Below are positions 1 to 7,215 of a stretch of 8,931 nucleotides of DNA, piece by piece. The position numbers and the translations under genes are program-made. The notes below the pieces were generated by a model that was not told the DNA's origin, searched no databases, and saw nothing but the letters and a program-made list of their open reading frames with translations. How positions within the stretch are numbered: position 1 is the stretch's first letter; the number at the start of each line of letters is the position of its first letter. Source of the stretch: an uncultured Archangium sp. (GTDB taxonomy: Bacteria; Myxococcota; Myxococcia; Myxococcales; Myxococcaceae); contig CALNBU010000292.1 of NCBI GenBank assembly GCA_937875615.1, positions 1 through 8,931 of the forward strand. Direction: 5' to 3'.

Positions 1-1
1 C

Positions 2-1036
2 CTGCGTCAACTGGCGGGTGACGAGGGCGTTGAGCGCTGGACGGCGCCGCTGGCCGACGCCTACCAGAAGCTGGGCAGAGAAAAGGACGCGTACCTGCTG
101 CTGGCGCGGCTGGAGGAGACGCCGAAGCTCATCCGTCGTCGGGTGAAGCTGGCCGAGGCGCTCGGGCTCGACGGCGACGCGCTGGTGCTCTCGGAGAAGA
201 TTGCCGACTCGCGCGAAGAGTACGAGCGCATCCTCGAGGGCTACCTCCGGCGTGAGCTGGTGCCCTTCGCGGTGAAGCTGGCGGAGCGCCTGCTGGAAGA
301 GGCGCCGCTGCCTCCGGCCCTGGCCAGGCTCCTCGCCGAGCGCCTGGCGCCCACGCTCCAGGGCGCGGCCCTGGCCGCCCGAAGCTGGCCGGAGCTGCTG
401 CGCGAGAACCTCCTCGACATCGACGGCTGGACGCTCTTCGCCGAGGCGCTGCGCCGGGCGGGCCGTGAAGACGCGGCGGCGCTGGCCGACGGCTTCGGCG
501 CGGTGTTGTCGGGCAGCACCGGGACCGCGCCCGTGGTGCCGCTGCGGCGGATGGTGTGGGCCTCGGGGACGGCCGCGGTGCCGCCCTCCGCGGTGCCGGT
601 GACCGAGGGCACCATGCCGCGGTTGGCGTCTGCGCTGCGCGACACGCTGCAGCGGCTGGGGGCGGGCGACCTCCCGGTGATGCTCGACGTGGAGGGCGGC
701 GTCGAGGCGTGGCTCTCCGACGAGCGGCTGGTGTTGGGGGCGGGTGCCCTCACCGTGTTCTCCCAGGCCGAGCTGCCGGCGCTGCTGGCCCTGACCCTGG
801 CGCTCGGGCGCTTCGGCGTCCGGCTGCGCGAGACCGGGCCGGTGGCTGAGCTCCCCGCCGCCGCGGTCCGCGCCTTCGAGGCCTACCCCGCGTCGTTGGC
901 CTTCTCGCGGGTCCTGGCGCTGCTCGATGACTCGGTGCGCGGAGGCGACCCGGCGCAGGTGGAGCTCGCCGCGGTGCTCCGGCAGAGCCCGGCCTTCCGG
1001 GCCGTCGCGCTCTGGGCGTTGGACTCGCTGTCATGA
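2..1036 (+). CDS. C-terminal part of a TPR-like helical-repeat protein (5' end outside the window)
   Basis: The frame is open from base 2 with no stop, so the gene begins upstream; 344 residues are visible. The GTG at 143 is only an internal valine codon and is not a credible start. The first ~150 visible residues are Leu/Ala-rich amphipathic helices with TPR-like spacing (for example ADAYQKLGREKDAYLLLARL near the start), typical of solenoid repeats that mediate protein contacts. An Ala/Pro/Val-rich linker follows, then a C-terminal globular region of about 150 residues that I do not recognise. No membrane segment or catalytic motif is visible. It ends in an ATGA overlap with the next gene, so the two are probably co-translated and the product may work with that lipoprotein. 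The TPR assignment is inferred from helical pattern only; the function is unknown. Confidence 0.6.
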   Translation: MRQLAGDEGVERWTAPLADAYQKLGREKDAYLLLARLEETPKLIRRRVKLAEALGLDGDALVLSEKIADSREEYERILEGYLRRELVPFAVKLAERLLEEAPLPPALARLLAERLAPTLQGAALAARSWPELLRENLLDIDGWTLFAEALRRAGREDAAALADGFGAVLSGSTGTAPVVPLRRMVWASGTAAVPPSAVPVTEGTMPRLASALRDTLQRLGAGDLPVMLDVEGGVEAWLSDERLVLGAGALTVFSQAELPALLALTLALGRFGVRLRETGPVAELPAAAVRAFEAYPASLAFSRVLALLDDSVRGGDPAQVELAAVLRQSPAFRAVALWALDSLS

Positions 1037-1590
1037 CGCGGTGGGGGTGGGTGCTGGTGTTGGCGCTGGCCTGCGACGCCGCGCCACCGCCGGGCGTGCC
1101 GATGGGCACCTGGAGCGCCACGGTGACGCCGGTGGAGTACGCCTGCGGCCTGAGCGACGTGTCGCCCGAGGGCTTCTCCTTCGACCTGGTGTTGACGCAC
1201 GACACGTCGAGCGAAGAGGCGTGGGTGACGCTCAACGGCTACTCGCGCGCCGCGACCTTCGATGGCCAGCACCTGGTGAGCAGCGCCGAGGCCGCGCGAA
1301 TCTTCACCCAGTGCGCAGGGTGCCGCACCCGCATGAGCGAGGCGATGCGCTTCACCGTCTTCAGCCGCTCTCAGTGGGAGGCGACCGGCGCCTGTCGCTT
1401 CGACGGCACGGTGCCTGACGGCGAGGGCATCACCCTGCCGGGGCGCGCGGCGCAGGGCTTCGACGCGGTCCGGCTGTGCGGCGCGATGGAGGTGGCGGTG
1501 CGCTCGGAGGGGACGGAAGACGGCGGCGCCTGTGACGCCGTGTGCGATGGCTGTCTGGTTCGCTACCAGCTCGAAGGGACGAGACGATGA
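1033..1590 (+). CDS. Small cysteine-containing putative lipoprotein, function unknown
   Basis: This 185-residue protein starts at the ATG inside the preceding gene's ATGA stop overlap. The N-terminus has Arg3, a hydrophobic stretch (WGWVLVLALA) and Cys14, giving a short lipoprotein-type signal. The lipobox is slightly atypical, with Ala at -3 and Leu at -2, so a plain secretory signal is the alternative. The mature part has eight further cysteines (38, 94, 97, 121, 149, 167, 171, 174), an even number that would allow four disulfides in the periplasm or at the surface. A Cys-x2-Cys pair lies at 94-97 and a Cys-x3-Cys-x2-Cys cluster at 167-174. The early GTWSATVTP segment and alternating residues suggest beta structure. 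I recognise no family. It sits between a TPR-like gene and queC in an overlapping operon, which gives no clear functional clue. Confidence 0.72.
   Translation: MTRWGWVLVLALACDAAPPPGVPMGTWSATVTPVEYACGLSDVSPEGFSFDLVLTHDTSSEEAWVTLNGYSRAATFDGQHLVSSAEAARIFTQCAGCRTRMSEAMRFTVFSRSQWEATGACRFDGTVPDGEGITLPGRAAQGFDAVRLCGAMEVAVRSEGTEDGGACDAVCDGCLVRYQLEGTRR
1573..1579 (+). promoter_or_regulatory. Ribosome-binding site of queC
   Basis: GAAGGGA lies 7 bases before the ATG at 1587, inside the end of the preceding lipoprotein gene. It supports 1587, rather than the in-frame ATG at 1542, as the queC start. The downstream start also gives the usual QueC N-terminus, with the PP-loop beginning about ten residues in. 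Confidence 0.5.
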
Positions 1591-2273
1591 CGGAGAAGAA
1601 GGCGGTGGTGCTGTTGTCCGGGGGCCTCGACTCCGCGACCTGCCTGGGCTTCGCGCGGCGCGATGGCTTCACGCCGGTGTGCCTGTCGGTGGACTACGGA
1701 CAGCGGCACCTGGTGGAGCTGGAGCGCGCGAAGGTGGTGGCGAAGGCCAACGGCGTCGTCGACCACCGGGTGGTGAAGCTCGACCTGCGCGCCATCGGCG
1801 GCTCGGCCCTCACCGCGGACATCGCGGTGCCTCAGCACGACGACGTCAGTCAGCTGGGGGGCGGTATTCCGGTGACGTACGTGCCGGCGCGCAACACCAT
1901 CTTCCTCGGGCTCGCGCTGGGCCTCGCCGAGACGCTGGGCGCGACGGACCTCTACATCGGCGTCAACGCCGTCGACTACTCCGGCTACCCCGACTGTCGC
2001 CCGGAGTTCATCCGCGCCTTCGAGCAGCTGGCGACGCTGGCCACCAGGGCCGGCGTGGAGGGCGCGCGCTTCACCGTGCACGCGCCGCTCTCGGGCCTCA
2101 CCAAGGGCGACATCATCAAGGCCGGGGTGGCGATGGGCGTCGACTACTCGTTGACCCACAGCTGCTACGCGCCGACGCCCGAGGGCCTGGCGTGCGCGCG
2201 CTGCGACTCGTGTCTGCTGCGCAAGAAGGGCTTCGACGAGGCCGGGGTGGCCGACCCCACGCGCTACGCCTGA
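1587..2273 (+). CDS. queC: 7-cyano-7-deazaguanine (preQ0) synthase QueC
   Basis: The 228-residue product is of normal QueC length. QueC converts 7-carboxy-7-deazaguanine, ammonia and ATP to preQ0 in the cytoplasm, a step in queuosine tRNA modification. The PP-loop ATP-pyrophosphatase motif SGGLDS is at residues 11-16, followed by DYGQRH (36-41), YVPARNT (98-104) and the DYSGYPDCRPEF segment (130-141). The C-terminal zinc site is complete: Cys193, Cys203, Cys206 and Cys209, with the family spacing C-x9-C-x2-C-x2-C. The start at 1587 overlaps the upstream lipoprotein stop (ATGA) and has a fair Shine-Dalgarno; the in-frame ATG at 1542 would add 15 unneeded residues. No queD, queE or queF is in the window, so the rest of the pathway must be encoded elsewhere. 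The gene converges on the TonB-receptor gene with 4 bases between stops. Confidence 0.97.
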   Translation: MTEKKAVVLLSGGLDSATCLGFARRDGFTPVCLSVDYGQRHLVELERAKVVAKANGVVDHRVVKLDLRAIGGSALTADIAVPQHDDVSQLGGGIPVTYVPARNTIFLGLALGLAETLGATDLYIGVNAVDYSGYPDCRPEFIRAFEQLATLATRAGVEGARFTVHAPLSGLTKGDIIKAGVAMGVDYSLTHSCYAPTPEGLACARCDSCLLRKKGFDEAGVADPTRYA

Positions 2274-2277
2274 GGCG

Positions 2278-5130
2278 TCAGAAGCCGGCGGCCAGCTCCA
2301 CGTAGAACGTGCGCCCGTACTGAGGCACCCGGTTGAAGGCGATCTCGCTGAGCACCGGCAGCACCGGCCGCTGGTCGAGCAGGTTCTGCACTCCGGCGAA
2401 GTAGCGGAGGAACGCGTACTCGCCAGAGAGGCCCACGTTCAGCATCAGCGCCTCGCCGATGAAGGTGCTGTCTTGCGCGCGCCGCGCCGACTGGAACACC
2501 ACCTGCGTCGACAGCCGCACCAGCCCGTCCTTGATGGGCACCAGCGCCCGCAGCGCGGCCATGTGCGCGGGGTACGCGCCGCCGGTGAGGTCGACGCCGC
2601 CCAGCCACACGAAGGAGTACGAGGCGTCGACCAGGGTGAAGCGGCCCGGCCTCCAGCGCAGCTGGGCCTCCGCGCCGGCGGCGAGCATCCGTCCGCGCGT
2701 GTTGTTGAACACCACGCACTGCGCCGCCTCGCCTCCGGCGCCGCACAGCGGGGTGGCGAGGGACTCCTCTTCGAGCACCACCAGCTGGTCGATGAGATTG
2801 AAGTAGCCGCCCACCGTGGCGCGGAGCTCCGGCGTGAAGTCGTGGGCGTGCTCGAGCTCGAAGGTGGTGATGAGCTCGGGCCGCGGAGGCACCGGCGCCG
2901 GTCGTTGGGTCGCGAAGTTGTCGCCGAAGTAGGTCTCGTAGACGTTGGGGGCGCGGAAGGCGCGGCCCACCACCAGCTTGGTCAGCCCCGCGTCGTACAG
3001 GCGCGCCACCACCGCGCCGCGCGGAGAGAGGGCCACGTCGGGGAGGTCGAAGTACTTGTCGACGCGCAGGCCCGCCTGCAGGAAGAGCCGGGAGCCCCAC
3101 AGGCGCCACTCGTCCATGAGGGTCCCCGAGATGAGGAAGCGGGTGTGGCGGTCGTCGCGGCCGGTGCCCACCGGGCGCTGAGAGACGAACTGTCCCTGGG
3201 TCTCCACGCTGGCGGTCAGCCGGTTGCCCTCGAAGAGCGTCACGCCCAGGCGCGCCTCGGCGCTGTACCAGTCGGCGCCGCCGGTGTCGGTGACGCGGGG
3301 CGCGAGGGCGCCCTCGTCGTCGAGCCTGGCGTACCAGCCGCGGTATCGACTGGCGTCGTAGCTGGCGCGCGCGTTGAGCGTCACCCGGCTCCAGGCCTTC
3401 TCGTAGCGGAGCTCGGCGAAGCCGCGCACGTCGGTGTACTCGGTGCCCGACAGCCCGAAGGCCGCGCCCAGCGGCTGGGTGGGTATCTGCTTTCGCCGCT
3501 GGGTGAGCTTGGCGACCAGCGTGAAGCCCTCGAGCTCACCGCGCATCGACACCCCGAGCGAGCGTTCGCCGTCGAGGCCGCGCACGGTGCTGCCGCCGCC
3601 GAGGTCGGTCAGCGTGGCGCCCTCGCCGAAGTAGGCGCTGCCGGTGACGCCCAGCGAGCGGCCCTCGCGGCCGACGCTCCCGAAGGCGCGCGCCTTGACC
3701 GAGTTCTGCCCGCCCGCTCCCACCACGCCCTCCACGTGGCGGTCGCCGCCCACGCGCGTGCGGGGCACGACGTTGATGACCCCGAAGAAGGCGCCGGTGC
3801 CGAAGAGCAGCGAGGCCGGGCCGCGCACCACCTCGATGCGCTCGACGCCCGAGAGGTCGGGCTCGAGGTCCCGCGCGCTGAAGCCCTGGCCCGCCCACAC
3901 ATCGTTCACCGGGCGGCCGTCCCAGAGAATGAGGATGCGGGTGTTGAGGTCGCCCGGCGGCTGGAAGCCGCGCACGCCGATGTACGTGTAGATGCGGTCG
4001 TCGGTGAAGAAGAGGCCGCGCACCGCGGCGAGCGCCTCCGGCAGCGTCTGGTAGCCGAAGGCGCGCAGCTCATCGCGGGTGATGACGGTGACGCTGGCCG
4101 GTGCCTCGTCGACGGTGAGCTGCGACTTCGAGGCGGCGGTGATGCGCGGCGGCGCATAGCGGAGGGCGGCCGCGACGCGCGTCTCCTGGTCCTGCGTCAC
4201 CATCACCTGCTGAACGAGGGGCGTCACCTCGTCGGTGGTGACCTCCACCTCGTACTCGCCGACGGGCAAGGTCAGCACCGTGGGGGTGAAGCCGGAGTCG
4301 ACGCCGTTGACGCGCACCAGCGACGCCTCGCGGTTGGAGGTCACCACCAGCTTCCCGGTGGCCTTCGGCTGCTCCAGCAGCGTGACGTGCGCGGTGCTGG
4401 TGAGGTCGCCCTTCACCTCCACCAGCACCTGCTGGGGCACGAAGCCCGGCGCCGAGACGAAGAGCACCCGTTGGCCGGGGGGGAGCTCCAGCCGGGCGGG
4501 CAACCGGCCCAGCACCTCGCCGTCGACGGTGGCGCGCACCTCGGCGTGCTCCGGCGCGCCGGAGAGCTCGACCATCCCCACCACGCGGAGCAGCTCCACC
4601 GCGCTGCGCGCCTCGTGACCGCGGGCGGTGGTGACGTCGAGCCTGGCGTCGCGGTGGCCGGCGAGCTCCAGGAGCAGGGTGTGGGGCCCCACGGGGACCG
4701 CCAGCGTGAGCGGTGTGCGGCCGCGGCTGCCGAGATCCTTGCGGTCGAGGAACACCTCCGCGCCGGGAGGCGAGGAGGTCACCGTCACCAGCGCCACCTT
4801 CGGCGCCAGCCGTCGCAGCGCGGCGCGCACCTCCCGGGCGTCGGCCTCGGCCAGCGACGCACCCACCGAGAGGTCGTTCCAGTACCGGTAGGCCTCGTCG
4901 GGGCGGCCCTGGGCCTCGTAGCAGCGCGCGATGTTGAAGAGCACGTTGCGGTTGGGGACCAGGCGGTACGACAGGAAGTAGGCGGCGAGCGCGCCGTCGT
5001 AGTCGCTGCGGGCGAAGGCCCTGTTGCCCAGCGAGAAGGCCACCTCGGCTTCGTCGGCGGTGTTGTCGGCCAGCGCCGGCGTGGCGAGCAGCGCGAGTGC
5101 GAGGGCAAGCGGGCGCACGGCCCCGAACAT
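2278..5130 (-). CDS. TonB-dependent outer-membrane receptor with N-terminal TPR-like and triple PEGA-like extension
   Basis: The 950-residue protein begins with a clear signal peptide (1-21, ending TPALA before DN). A TPR-like helical segment follows at about 27-86. Next come three PEGA-like beta modules at about 113-158 (SSPPGAEVFLDRKDLG), 185-240 and 258-312 (NGVDSGFTPTVLTLPVGEYE). The receptor plug spans about 335-455, with EAPASVTVITRDEL, the IGVRGF and GDLNTRILILWDG segments and VERIEVVRGPASLLFGTGAF. A beta-barrel fills the rest and ends in an aromatic-rich strand with terminal Phe. Cys796 and Cys805 probably form a disulfide in an extracellular loop. Such receptors import ligands across the outer membrane using TonB energy. 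The ligand cannot be inferred. The TPR/PEGA part replaces the usual STN or carboxypeptidase-like N-terminal domain, and I see no obvious TonB box. The reading frame stays open upstream to 5988, but that stretch is the shadow of the lipoprotein gene; the signal peptide fixes the start here. The Shine-Dalgarno is weak. Confidence 0.93.
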   Translation of the reverse strand: MFGAVRPLALALALLATPALADNTADEAEVAFSLGNRAFARSDYDGALAAYFLSYRLVPNRNVLFNIARCYEAQGRPDEAYRYWNDLSVGASLAEADAREVRAALRRLAPKVALVTVTSSPPGAEVFLDRKDLGSRGRTPLTLAVPVGPHTLLLELAGHRDARLDVTTARGHEARSAVELLRVVGMVELSGAPEHAEVRATVDGEVLGRLPARLELPPGQRVLFVSAPGFVPQQVLVEVKGDLTSTAHVTLLEQPKATGKLVVTSNREASLVRVNGVDSGFTPTVLTLPVGEYEVEVTTDEVTPLVQQVMVTQDQETRVAAALRYAPPRITAASKSQLTVDEAPASVTVITRDELRAFGYQTLPEALAAVRGLFFTDDRIYTYIGVRGFQPPGDLNTRILILWDGRPVNDVWAGQGFSARDLEPDLSGVERIEVVRGPASLLFGTGAFFGVINVVPRTRVGGDRHVEGVVGAGGQNSVKARAFGSVGREGRSLGVTGSAYFGEGATLTDLGGGSTVRGLDGERSLGVSMRGELEGFTLVAKLTQRRKQIPTQPLGAAFGLSGTEYTDVRGFAELRYEKAWSRVTLNARASYDASRYRGWYARLDDEGALAPRVTDTGGADWYSAEARLGVTLFEGNRLTASVETQGQFVSQRPVGTGRDDRHTRFLISGTLMDEWRLWGSRLFLQAGLRVDKYFDLPDVALSPRGAVVARLYDAGLTKLVVGRAFRAPNVYETYFGDNFATQRPAPVPPRPELITTFELEHAHDFTPELRATVGGYFNLIDQLVVLEEESLATPLCGAGGEAAQCVVFNNTRGRMLAAGAEAQLRWRPGRFTLVDASYSFVWLGGVDLTGGAYPAHMAALRALVPIKDGLVRLSTQVVFQSARRAQDSTFIGEALMLNVGLSGEYAFLRYFAGVQNLLDQRPVLPVLSEIAFNRVPQYGRTFYVELAAGF

Positions 5131-5179
5131 GGTCCGTTCGGAGCGTGGCTTCAACGGCCTTGGCGGCCCCGCTCGACTT

Positions 5180-7162
5180 TCAATGACACAAACAGTTGGA
5201 GCAGGTGCAGCCGTCGAACGCGCAGCAGCGCTGGGCGCCGACGCAGCCGCCGACGTCCGTCGGGCAGTTGCTGTTGCCGGCCACGCAGTACTCTTCGTCG
5301 AAGTCGCAGCTGGAGGGGTCCGCCGCGCGGCACAGCATGCCCACCGGGTTCCGGTTGCAGCCGGAGATGTCGGTCTCGGTGGTGTTGCTGCCCACGCAGG
5401 CGCCGGAAGTGCTGCAGGTCCAGGCGCTGACGGTGCGGGTGCGCGAGCCGTTGGGGCTGCACACCTGGCTGTAGGCGCAGGTGCTCCAGTTGCCGTACTG
5501 GGTGCTCTCGCAGGTGGTGCCGACGGTGCTGCGGTTGCAGCCGGTGGTGTCGGTCTCGGTGGTGGAGGTGGTGCCGCAGCCGCCGGCCTGGCACACCGGA
5601 TCGATGCGGGTGCGGGTGCGGCTCCCGCTGGTGGCGCAGGCGCTGGCGTAGCTGCAGGTGCTCCAGTCGCCGTACTGGCTGGTGCCGCAGCTGGCGCCGT
5701 TGGTGTTGCGGTTGCAGCCGGCGGTGTCGGTCTCGGTGGTGGTGGTGGCGCCGCAGGCGCCGGACTGGCACACCGGCTCGGTGCGGGTGCGGGTGCGGCT
5801 CCCGCTGGTGGCGCAGGTGGTGGGCCAGGCGCACGCCGAATAGTTGTCGTAGCTGGTCGCGCCGCAGGACAGGTTCTCGGTGGTGCGGGTGCAGGTCCGC
5901 GACTCGTTGCTGGCCATGGGGTTGCAGACGCCGTCGCCGTTGCAGCGGTACTCGGTGCGGGTGCGCGTCTCCTGGCCCGTGGTGGCACAGACGGGCGCGC
6001 TGGTGCAGGCGCCCCAGGCGGAGGACTCGGTGGTGTGGCAGGTCACCCCGGCGTCCGCGGACAGGTCGGCGGGGCAGGCGGCGGAGGTGCCGTTACAGCG
6101 CTCCTCGCGGTCGCAGACGCCGGTGGCGGCCCGGCACACGCGCGCCGCGCCCACCAGCGCACAGGTGCCGTCGACGGTGGCTCCCTGGGCCACGCTGCAG
6201 GCGTCGCAGGCGCCTCCGCAGGCGGTGTCGCAGCAGACGCCGTCGGCGCAGAAGTTCGAGCTGCACTCTCCCGCGGCGCCACAGCTCACGCCGTTGGCCT
6301 TCTTCGCGGCGCACCAGGTGCCGCTGCACCAGGTCCCCGACGGGCACCCGCTGGCGCAGGGAATCGGACAGTCGGCCAGCGTCCCGTTGCACACCACCGC
6401 GCCGCCGCAGGCGGGGCTCCCGGGGTCGCCAGAGGGGGCGGGGCCGCAGGTGCCGGCGTGGGCGCCGTCGCAGCGGTCACAAGAGCCCGCGCAGGCGCTG
6501 TTGCAGCAGACGCCGTCGGCGCAGAAGCCGCTGAGGCACTGGGCGCCGGCAGCGCAGGTGGCGCCGTTCCCCTTGAGCGGCGTGCAGGTGCCGTCGCAGA
6601 AGAAGCCCGCGGCGCAGTGGGCCTGACTGGTGCAGGTCGTCGGACAGTCGCCGCTGGTGCCGGTGCAGGTGTAGGGGGCGCAGGCAGACCGTGGCGTGGC
6701 CTCCGGGAGCGGGGTGCACGCGCCGCCGGTCTGGGTGGTGCAGGTCTCACAGGCGCCGGTGCACGCCTGGTCGCAGCAGGTGCCGTTCGCGCAGAAGCCA
6801 GAGGCGCAGTCGGTCGGCTTGGAGCAGTTCTCTCCGGGGTCGCGGAGCGGCTGGCAGGCGCCGGCCACGCAGGCGTCACCGGCTCCGCAGGGCGCGCAGG
6901 CGGCGCCCGCACTTCCACACGCGGCGGCGGAGCTGTTCTGGCAGCGGCCGTCGGCGTCGCAGCAGCCGGTGCAGGTGCCGGGGCCACACAGGCCGGCGTC
7001 GGCGCTGCCGCCTCCAGCCTGGCCTCCGTCTTCTCTCGTGGTCCCTCCATCGGGCCGGCGGCAGACGCCGGCGTCATCACATTCGAAGCCGGTGAGGGTC
7101 GAGGGGTCGACGCAGGCCGACAGCAGCGCGCACACGGAAGAGACTCGAAGGAGGAGGCGCAT
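5180..7162 (-). CDS. Very cysteine-rich modular lipoprotein with Dickkopf-like and thrombospondin-1-like repeats
   Basis: This 660-residue protein has about 94 cysteines (14%). The start at 7162 gives a lipoprotein signal peptide with lipobox LSAC and lipidated Cys17; the frame remains open upstream to 7705, but that part is a shadow of the thioesterase gene. After a low-complexity Gly/Asp/Ala linker (about 37-58), three cysteine modules of about 90 residues start at 113, 203 and 294. Their pattern is C-x5-C-x4-C-x4-CC-x3-C-x3-C-x2-C, centred on FC-A-D/N-G-x-CC. Four repeats of about 59 residues follow (382-611), with W-x2-C, SRTRTR and six cysteines, resembling thrombospondin type 1 repeats. 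The C-terminus is a dense cysteine knot (six cysteines in the last 15 residues). It is expected in the periplasm or at the cell surface, held by disulfides. No catalytic motif is seen. It lies 49 bases upstream of the TonB receptor and is probably co-transcribed with it. Adhesion, ligand capture or metal binding are possible roles. Confidence 0.88.
   Translation of the reverse strand: MRLLLRVSSVCALLSACVDPSTLTGFECDDAGVCRRPDGGTTREDGGQAGGGSADAGLCGPGTCTGCCDADGRCQNSSAAACGSAGAACAPCGAGDACVAGACQPLRDPGENCSKPTDCASGFCANGTCCDQACTGACETCTTQTGGACTPLPEATPRSACAPYTCTGTSGDCPTTCTSQAHCAAGFFCDGTCTPLKGNGATCAAGAQCLSGFCADGVCCNSACAGSCDRCDGAHAGTCGPAPSGDPGSPACGGAVVCNGTLADCPIPCASGCPSGTWCSGTWCAAKKANGVSCGAAGECSSNFCADGVCCDTACGGACDACSVAQGATVDGTCALVGAARVCRAATGVCDREERCNGTSAACPADLSADAGVTCHTTESSAWGACTSAPVCATTGQETRTRTEYRCNGDGVCNPMASNESRTCTRTTENLSCGATSYDNYSACAWPTTCATSGSRTRTRTEPVCQSGACGATTTTETDTAGCNRNTNGASCGTSQYGDWSTCSYASACATSGSRTRTRIDPVCQAGGCGTTSTTETDTTGCNRSTVGTTCESTQYGNWSTCAYSQVCSPNGSRTRTVSAWTCSTSGACVGSNTTETDISGCNRNPVGMLCRAADPSSCDFDEEYCVAGNSNCPTDVGGCVGAQRCCAFDGCTCSNCLCH
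5330..6019 (-). repeat. Four tandem thrombospondin-1-like repeats within the lipoprotein gene
   Basis: The units lie at 5864-6019, 5687-5851, 5510-5674 and 5330-5497 (residues 382-433, 438-492, 497-551, 556-611). Each has six cysteines with spacing C-x5-C-x14-C-x4/5-C-x10-12-C-x8-C, and ten residues separate the last cysteine of one unit from the first of the next. A Trp (Tyr in the second unit) stands three residues before the first cysteine, and an Arg-alternating strand (TRTRT or SRTRT) follows the second. This matches the Trp/Arg stacking layout of TSP1 domains. A 36-base stretch is identical between the second and third units at the DNA level (5605-5640 and 5782-5817), 177 bases apart. 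Confidence 0.8.
6161..6826 (-). repeat. Three Dickkopf/disintegrin-like cysteine modules within the lipoprotein gene
   Basis: The three units lie at 6716-6826 (residues 113-149), 6446-6556 (203-239) and 6161-6283 (294-334), about 90 codons apart. All share C-x5-C-x4-C-x4-CC-x3-C-x3-C-x2-C and a final cysteine 7-11 residues later. The core is FCANGTCC in the first unit and FCADGVCC in the other two. The segments between modules are less conserved and also cysteine-rich. Similar modules are common in secreted proteins of myxobacteria; the Dickkopf comparison is from memory of the spacing, not a search. Confidence 0.8.
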
Positions 7163-7215
7163 TCGGGTGGGTGAGTGTAGCAGTCCTGAGGGCTGGCGCG
7201 GCGGGCCGGCGTCGC

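Noticed and set aside
2266..2278. Short inverted repeat acgcc-tga-ggcgt around the queC stop as a bidirectional terminator
   Set aside because: The stem is only five base pairs with a three-base loop and no T-run on either side; it is too weak to call.
1587..5130. TonB receptor as a queuosine or preQ0 importer because it adjoins queC
   Set aside because: The genes are convergent and so not co-transcribed, and nothing in the plug or barrel indicates such a ligand.
2473..5430. 985-codon plus-strand open frame antisense to the TonB receptor
   Set aside because: It is the shadow of a real gene in GC-rich DNA: the product is low-complexity Ala/Gly/Arg/His-rich with no domain, while the opposite strand has a full receptor.
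5330..6019. Repeated DNA units that might suggest a CRISPR-like array
   Set aside because: The units are imperfect, 177 bases long, in frame, and encode a protein domain with conserved cysteines; there are no short exact repeats separated by unique spacers.
5024..7174. 716-codon plus-strand open frame antisense to the cysteine-rich lipoprotein
   Set aside because: The Ala/Gly/Val-rich translation comes from the GC-biased complement of Cys/Thr/Ser codons and has no domain features.
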